From: Rhodoferax sp.
Lineage (GTDB): Bacteria; Pseudomonadota; Gammaproteobacteria; Burkholderiales; Burkholderiaceae_C
Assembly (NCBI GenBank): GCA_020048255.1
Contig: JAIFMR010000108.1
Location: 1-21,312 of the forward strand
DNA: 21,312 nt
Reading direction: 5' to 3'
Shown here: positions 17,187-21,312 of the stretch, piece by piece
Layout: the number at the start of each line of letters is the position of its first letter
Position numbering within the stretch: the stretch's first letter is position 1
The notes under the pieces: generated by a model
Told to the model about the DNA's origin: nothing
Database searches by the model: none
Seen by the model: the letters and a program-made list of their open reading frames with translations, nothing else
Made by a program: the position numbers and the translations under genes

Positions 17187-18752
17187 TCATCCTGCCTGTC
17201 TGGACATCAGGAACAGTGCCAGCATGCCGACACCGAACACAGCAACCAGGGCGCCGGTCGCACCCAAAAACTTCTTCAGCTCGGTGCGCCGCCGTTGGGT
17301 GGAGCCATCATCCATCACCAAAGACACCACACCCAGCAGCGGCAAGCCCAAAGACTCACTCATGGCATAGGCGTCGTAATACACCGCGCGGACCTGGCTC
17401 AGCAAAAAGGTCACACCCAGCCCGGCCGCCAACGCAGCAATCAGGGCCAAGGGCATGAGCAGCATGCGGTTGGGGGCCACGGGCTTGGCCGAGGCGCGCG
17501 GCGGGTCAATCAGCCGAAAATCTGCCACACCGGTGGCACTCTCCAAATCACCCGACAAGGTGGCCGACTCGCGCCGCGAAACCAGGTCGTTGTAGTTTTT
17601 CTTGTTGATCTCGTAATCTCGATTGAGCTGGGCAAACTCAGCCTCAACCTGGGGCGCCGTTTTCATGGCTTCACGGGCGCGGTTAAAGCGGGCATCAAAC
17701 TCAGCCACACGGGCGCGCAGTGAGGCCACCTGCACTTCAGATGTCGCCATCACACGGCTCAACTCCTGATACGCCGGGCTGGTGCTCACCAAAGCGGTTG
17801 TCGGGTTGGCCATGGCCGTTTTGCGCAACTCCTGAACCTCTTTGCGCTTGAGATCTTCCAGCTCCTTGATCAGGCGGCGCGCACTCGCCACGTCGGGGTG
17901 CTGCTCGGTAAAGCGCTGCAACAGGGCATCCAGGTTACGGCGCTGGGCATCAATGCGGCCATCAATTTCAGGGGTGGAAATAGCCGCGGGCGTATCCGAC
18001 ATCAGGCTCTTGGAATGCGCAGCACGCTCCAAGTCCAACTGTTTTTTGGCTGCATCACGGGCGTTTTCTGCCTCACGCAGTTCCAGCCTGGCCTGGCTGA
18101 GCTGGGCACTGATGGCGCTGAACTGACCCGCCATGTCCTTGCCGTCAGCGGTCTGCAAGTCAATGTTACGCAGCTTGAACTCTTTCAGGCGAGTTTCGGC
18201 TTCTTCCAGCTTCACCACGTAGGTCTTGATCTGTTCCTCGATGAATTTCTTGGCGGTGTCAGAGTCTTTGCGCGAGCTGCCCATACTGGACTCGACAAAA
18301 ATGGACACCAGCGACTGCACCACCTTCTTGGCCTTCTCGGGGCTCGGGTCGCGAAAAGCCAGGGTGTAAATGTTGTCACGCCCGACGTTCTTGATTTCAA
18401 GGGTCTTGCTCAGGTTGTCAATCAAGGCCTCTTGCGCCGCCTTGGAGGTGTCGCCCAGGTCCAGATCGGCCATGCGGATCAGTTTTTCAACGTTGGGCCG
18501 GCTGATGAGCGTCCGGCTCAACATCATGACCTGTTGCTCTACGTTGGGCTGCACCGCCAAGCCCGACATCAAGGGCTTGAGGATGGACTGGGTATCCACA
18601 AAAATACGCGCCGAGGCTTCGTACTTGTCCGGCACCGACAACACCACCACCGAGCCAATGACAGTGACCACCCACGCCACCAGAAGCCCGCGCCAGCGGT
18701 GCTTCCACATGCCCCGGGCAATGGTGGTGATCTGACCAATCAGTTCATCCAT
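17187..18752 (-). CDS. Wzc-like chain-length determinant, XrtA system-associated (TIGR03007-like)
   Basis: This 521-residue inner-membrane protein has an N-terminal membrane segment (LLVAWVVTVIGSVVVL, about 19-35). A Wzz domain follows with PDKYEASARIFVDTQS, then a long Gln/Glu/Arg-rich coiled coil (about 160-350), the PPRASAKPVAPNR proline-rich motif typical of Wzz proteins, and a second membrane segment (about 430-455). A last hydrophobic stretch lies at the C-terminus. It sets EPS chain length and activates the separate tyrosine kinase. Start: ATG at 18752, five bases after the export lipoprotein stop; an upstream TTG at 18767 would overlap that gene. Confidence 0.93.
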   Translation of the reverse strand: MDELIGQITTIARGMWKHRWRGLLVAWVVTVIGSVVVLSVPDKYEASARIFVDTQSILKPLMSGLAVQPNVEQQVMMLSRTLISRPNVEKLIRMADLDLGDTSKAAQEALIDNLSKTLEIKNVGRDNIYTLAFRDPSPEKAKKVVQSLVSIFVESSMGSSRKDSDTAKKFIEEQIKTYVVKLEEAETRLKEFKLRNIDLQTADGKDMAGQFSAISAQLSQARLELREAENARDAAKKQLDLERAAHSKSLMSDTPAAISTPEIDGRIDAQRRNLDALLQRFTEQHPDVASARRLIKELEDLKRKEVQELRKTAMANPTTALVSTSPAYQELSRVMATSEVQVASLRARVAEFDARFNRAREAMKTAPQVEAEFAQLNRDYEINKKNYNDLVSRRESATLSGDLESATGVADFRLIDPPRASAKPVAPNRMLLMPLALIAALAAGLGVTFLLSQVRAVYYDAYAMSESLGLPLLGVVSLVMDDGSTQRRRTELKKFLGATGALVAVFGVGMLALFLMSRQAG

Positions 18753-18757
18753 GAAGC

Positions 18758-19402
18758 TTAAAACCAACCTTGTGGAATGATCAGCACATCGCCCGGCTTC
18801 ATTTCAACGTTGGCAGAGATGTCACCCCGCTTGATCAGGTCTTTGAGGCGCACTGAGTAGCGTTTGCCACCTTCAGCGGCACGGGTAATAGAGGCCCCAT
18901 TGCCATCGGCAAAGTCAGTCAACCCGCCCACGGCAATCATCACATCCAGCAGCGTCATCTTTTGCTTGTAGGGCAAGGCTTGGGGCTTGGCGGCCTCACC
19001 CACCACACGGATCTGCTCGCTGTAGGGGCCAATGAAGTTGGTCACGATGACCGTCACCACCGGGTCGCGCACCAACTTGCTCAAGGCTTTTTCGACCTCA
19101 CGGGCGATTTCGACAGATGTTTTACCTTGCACCACCAGCTCGTCCACCAGGGGCGTGGTGAGCTTGCCATCTGGCCGCACCGGCACCGACATGGACAACT
19201 CGGGGTTGCGCCAGACAATGATGTTCAAGTTGTCACCCGGACCCACCAGGTAGTTGTAATCAGGGGTGGCCGCAGCAGCAGGTGCCGCCGGGTAGGTGCT
19301 GGTGCTGGAGGCACAACCCACCAGCCAAACCGCCAACAGGCCGAGTCCGGCCATGCGCCCCAATGAGCCCAAGACAGAAGCAGTCGATGTAAAAATTTTC
19401 AA
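18758..19402 (-). CDS. Polysaccharide export outer-membrane lipoprotein (Wza-like), XrtA system-associated (TIGR03027-like)
   Basis: This 214-residue protein has a lipoprotein signal with lipobox LVGC (acylated C30), then the Poly_export domain NYLVGPGDNLNIIVWRNPE and RPDGKLTTPLVDELV, and a SLBB-like region VVGEAAKPQALPYK. It should form the outer-membrane channel for EPS. The start is TTG at 19400-19402, with AAGGGGA (19409-19415) six bases upstream; starting there gives a normal lipoprotein signal, and the longer opening to 19603 runs into the phosphatase gene. It is shorter than E. coli Wza, as is usual for XrtA-linked versions, which lack the long periplasmic/OM helix extension. It heads the export part of the leftward operon. 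Confidence 0.92.
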   Translation of the reverse strand: MKIFTSTASVLGSLGRMAGLGLLAVWLVGCASSTSTYPAAPAAAATPDYNYLVGPGDNLNIIVWRNPELSMSVPVRPDGKLTTPLVDELVVQGKTSVEIAREVEKALSKLVRDPVVTVIVTNFIGPYSEQIRVVGEAAKPQALPYKQKMTLLDVMIAVGGLTDFADGNGASITRAAEGGKRYSVRLKDLIKRGDISANVEMKPGDVLIIPQGWF

Positions 19403-19408
19403 GATAAA

Positions 19409-19415
19409 TCCCCTT
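19409..19415 (-). promoter_or_regulatory. Ribosome binding site AAGGGGA deciding a TTG start
   Basis: Reverse-strand AAGGGGA is six bases before TTG at 19402, supporting that rare start for the export lipoprotein. Confidence 0.65.
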
Positions 19416-19444
19416 GTAGAAGGTGCAAGAAATATAACGCATTT

Positions 19445-19457
19445 GGGACGCGGTCCC
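19445..19457. repeat. Perfect inverted repeat GGGAC-GCG-GTCCC
   Basis: Five-base arms around a three-base centre lie upstream of the export lipoprotein, overlapping the presumed -35 box. No T-run follows on either strand, so it is not a terminator. It may be a protein-binding site. Confidence 0.5.
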
Positions 19458-19508
19458 GAGCGCACCGGCAAATCAAGCTGAAAGCAGCGGCAATACCCCA
19501 AGCTGGCA

Positions 19509-19961
19509 TCACGCCAGCAGCCCCGCCACCCCCGCTTCGCACAAGTCAAGCACACGCTCAAACCCGGCCAGCGCGCCGTGATAGGGGTCCGGGATTTCGG
19601 CAACGCTCAACTGTGGAGCGTAGTCCAAGAGCAGCCGCAACTTCGTGTGGTGTTGACTGGGTGCGCGCTTGCGCAGCGCAGCCAGGTTCGACGTGTCCAT
19701 GGCCAAAATCAAATCAAAGTGATCAAAGTCCTGCTCAACAACCTGCCGTGAACGGGTCTTGGCTGGCTCGTACTGCCGCGCCAGCAACACCGATTTGGCT
19801 CGAGCGTCAATTCGCTGGCCACCGCGTTGGGCATGGGTTCCGGCAGCGGCCCACTCAAACTCAGCGCCCCGCCCCGCAAGACGCGTCATTTTTTGAGCCA
19901 CAGCCAGCGCCATGGGCGAGCGGCAGACATTTGCAGTGCAAACCATCAGTATCTTTGGCAT
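19509..19961 (-). CDS. Low-molecular-weight protein tyrosine phosphatase (Wzb/EpsP-like)
   Basis: This 150-residue protein has the N-terminal CX5R active-site loop CTANVCRS (nucleophile C8, R14) and the general-acid motif DPYHG (D125), so the enzyme appears intact. Bacterial members next to BY-kinases dephosphorylate the tyrosine tail and cycle polymer assembly; the cognate kinase here is at 16277. It is the first gene of the leftward run, 106 bp before the export lipoprotein. A TAGAAT at 19975-19970 could be a -10 box but lies so close to the ATG that the leader would be almost absent. Arsenate reductase of the same fold is unlikely given the DPY motif and the context. Confidence 0.93.
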   Translation of the reverse strand: MPKILMVCTANVCRSPMALAVAQKMTRLAGRGAEFEWAAAGTHAQRGGQRIDARAKSVLLARQYEPAKTRSRQVVEQDFDHFDLILAMDTSNLAALRKRAPSQHHTKLRLLLDYAPQLSVAEIPDPYHGALAGFERVLDLCEAGVAGLLA

Positions 19962-20085
19962 ATGTTTTCATTCTAATTTGTGTGTTTACACGCCGTGGAT
20001 GAGGTAATAATGATTGACACCATGCGGACCGACGCCCGTTGCCGCAGTCGCCCGACCCACACCGCTGACCCATTGGGGGCAAGAA
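19962..20085. promoter_or_regulatory. Divergent intergenic region between the phosphatase and the ABC transporter
   Basis: These 124 bases should hold promoters for both directions. On the plus strand TTTACA (19985-19990) is a good -35 match, 17 bases before TAATGA (20008-20013), a poor -10; AATAAT nearby is an alternative. GTGTTTACAC (19982-19991, approximately palindromic) might be a binding site. A perfect TTGACA at 20014-20019 has no -10 at the right distance. The rightmost 60 bases are GC-rich without clear signals. Confidence 0.3.
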
Positions 20086-20823
20086 ATGACCGAGCTTTCG
20101 TCTGACCCGGCTTTAACCCAAGGCCCTGTCGCCATACTCACCCGGGTTGAAAAAACCTACCACATGGACTCCGTGAGTGTGCCCGTCATCAAAGGCGTGA
20201 GTGTGCTGGTGCGCCATGCCTGCTTTACGGTGCTGCTGGGCCCGTCGGGCAGCGGCAAGACCACGCTACTCAATATGTTTGGCTGCATCGACAAACCCGA
20301 CAAAGGCGAAATTGTGGTGGCCGACTGCAAGGTGGGCGAACTGTCCGACGATGACTTGTCTGATTTCAGAGCCAAACACATTGGCTTTATTTTTCAGAAC
20401 TTCAACCTGCTGCCGGTGTTAAGCGCCTACGAAAACATTGAATACCCGCTGCTGCTGGCCGGCGCCTCGGCCAAACTGCGCGGTGAGCGTGTGCCCAAGC
20501 TGTTGGAAGCGGTGGGTCTGTCTGACCGGGCCAACAACCTGCCCGGGCAAATGTCGGGTGGGCAGCGCCAGCGCGTGGCCATTGCGCGCGCCTTGGCACG
20601 CAACCCCAAGGTAGTGATTGCCGATGAGCCCACTGCCAACCTCGACAGCGAAACCGGCGCCTCCATCCTGGCGCTGATGCGGCACATGGTGGAGCGTTAT
20701 GGCGTCTCGTTTATTTTTTCGTCGCACGACCCCGAGGTGATCAAGGCGGCCGACGACACGATCTTTTTGAAAGACGGACTGATACGCGGCATCAGGCGCA
20801 AAGGCGTGGAGACCACATCATGA
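20086..20823 (+). CDS. ABC transporter ATP-binding protein (LolD/MacB type)
   Basis: This 245-residue ATPase has Walker A GPSGSGKTT (52-60), Q-loop FIFQNFNLLP (Q104), signature MSGGQRQR (156-163), Walker B VVIADEPTANLD (176-187) and the H-loop FSSHD (H214). The Q-loop and signature sequences place it in the LolD/MacB/FtsE group, which drives FtsX-like permeases for lipoprotein sorting, peptide export or mechanical signalling. ATG 20086 gives a normal N-terminus; an upstream TTG at 20014 is not supported by any SD. Its stop overlaps the permease start (ATGA). The strand before Walker A reads VRHACFTVLLG, without the usual Gly-Glu. A link to the EPS locus is possible but unproven. Confidence 0.93.
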   Translation: MTELSSDPALTQGPVAILTRVEKTYHMDSVSVPVIKGVSVLVRHACFTVLLGPSGSGKTTLLNMFGCIDKPDKGEIVVADCKVGELSDDDLSDFRAKHIGFIFQNFNLLPVLSAYENIEYPLLLAGASAKLRGERVPKLLEAVGLSDRANNLPGQMSGGQRQRVAIARALARNPKVVIADEPTANLDSETGASILALMRHMVERYGVSFIFSSHDPEVIKAADDTIFLKDGLIRGIRRKGVETTS

Positions 20824-21312
20824 TGACCTTGTCTTTGGCGGTACGCAATTTGCTGCGCAACCGGCGCCGGTCGCTGGCAACGCTGCTGGCCATGGCCATT
20901 GGATCCACCTCCATTTTGTTGTTTGGTGGCTTCAGTGCCAACATCAATTACATGATGCATACCCACCATGTGCGCACCGGTGGGCACCTGCAAATTCAGC
21001 ACCGCGACTTTTATTTGTATGGCAACGGCAACCCAAGTGCATACGGGATAGACGGCTACGACAAGCTCATGGCTGCCATTCAAACCGACGAGGTGTTGCG
21101 CGAGATGGTGCTGGTGGCCTCACCCACGCTGCAATTTGGCGGCATTGCCGGCAATGCTGCCGCCAATGTGTCGCGCACCATCATTGGCAACGGCTTTGTG
21201 GCCAAAGACATCAACCGCATGCGGCAGTGGAACGACCTGCAGGTGCAAACCAAGGCGGCGCCCTTTGCACTCGAGGGTGCACCTGCTGACGCAGCCATGG
21301 TTGGCGTGGGGG
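20820..21312 (+). CDS. FtsX/MacB-type ABC transporter permease, N-terminal part only
   Basis: The open frame starts at ATG 20820 (or the adjacent ATG 20823), overlapping the ATPase stop, and runs to the window edge (164 codons). It begins with a basic segment RNLLRNRRRS, then a hydrophobic helix (LATLLAMAIGSTSILLFGG), and continues into a periplasmic domain, as in MacB-type permeases (N-terminal helix followed by a periplasmic core domain). The remaining three helices would lie outside the window. The substrate is unknown. In such pairs the ATPase and permease form one complex in the inner membrane. Confidence 0.85.
   Translation, partial: MMTLSLAVRNLLRNRRRSLATLLAMAIGSTSILLFGGFSANINYMMHTHHVRTGGHLQIQHRDFYLYGNGNPSAYGIDGYDKLMAAIQTDEVLREMVLVASPTLQFGGIAGNAAANVSRTIIGNGFVAKDINRMRQWNDLQVQTKAAPFALEGAPADAAMVGVG

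Larger units (their letters stand above)
19403..19508 (-). promoter_or_regulatory. Candidate promoter region for the export-to-exosortase operon
   Basis: The 106 bases between the phosphatase and the export lipoprotein are the widest gap in the leftward run. On the minus strand TATATT (19436-19431) could be a -10 box, giving a leader of about 20-25 bases that carries the AAGGGGA SD. The hexamer 17 bases upstream, TCGGGA, matches the -35 consensus weakly and overlaps an inverted repeat (19445-19457). The weak -35 would fit activator dependence. No sigma-54 element was seen. Confidence 0.35.

Noticed and set aside
16292..17458. Plus-strand open frame of 388 codons opposite the kinase and chain-length genes
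   Set aside because: It spans two real reverse-strand genes and is His/Gln/Gly/Arg-rich without motifs; a shadow.
20014..20042. TTGACA as a promoter -35 for the ABC transporter
   Set aside because: No -10-like hexamer occurs 16-18 bases downstream; the sequence there is GC-rich.

Overview
The window comes from a GC-rich betaproteobacterium, most likely Burkholderiales and probably the Comamonadaceae (Rhodoferax/Polaromonas-like). That placement rests on protein style, gene content and some AT-rich TAGCT-type segments. It is my inference, not a database result. Genes are packed tightly and no gene-free stretch exceeds 150 bases.

Almost the whole window (about 1.8-20.0 kb) is one exosortase A (XrtA/PEP-CTERM) locus, which combines exopolysaccharide (EPS) synthesis with a protein-sorting transpeptidase-like enzyme. 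The right arm is a long leftward run (19961 down to 8881). In transcription order it holds: low-molecular-weight tyrosine phosphatase, outer-membrane export lipoprotein, Wzc-like chain-length protein, tyrosine autokinase, beta-barrel protein, GspE/ExeA-type ATPase, polysaccharide deacetylase, FemAB-like transferase, glycosyltransferase and exosortase A with a fused EpsI domain. Junctions are short or overlapping. The glycosyltransferase is broken by a frame change with apparent loss of about 20 codons near 11303-11311.

The left arm is a divergent acyl-processing unit. Leftward from 4733 lie an AMP-forming acyl-CoA ligase and a fold-III PLP decarboxylase, followed by a biotin-carboxylase gene cut by the window edge. 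Rightward from 4875 lie an acyl carrier protein, XrtA hydrolase 2, an MntA-HepT toxin-antitoxin pair, XrtA hydrolase 1 and a CelD/BcsL-type GNAT transferase. Ligase + fold-III decarboxylase + carrier protein parallels BtrJ/BtrK/BtrI of butirosin biosynthesis. It suggests that an amino acid is activated, loaded on the carrier, decarboxylated there and then transferred, possibly to the EPS. This is the best candidate here for an undescribed pathway.

To the right of the locus, on the plus strand, a LolD/MacB-type ABC ATPase (20086) overlaps the start of its permease gene, which runs off the window. No PEP-CTERM substrate protein, PrsK/PrsR regulator, flippase or polymerase is visible; those must lie elsewhere.
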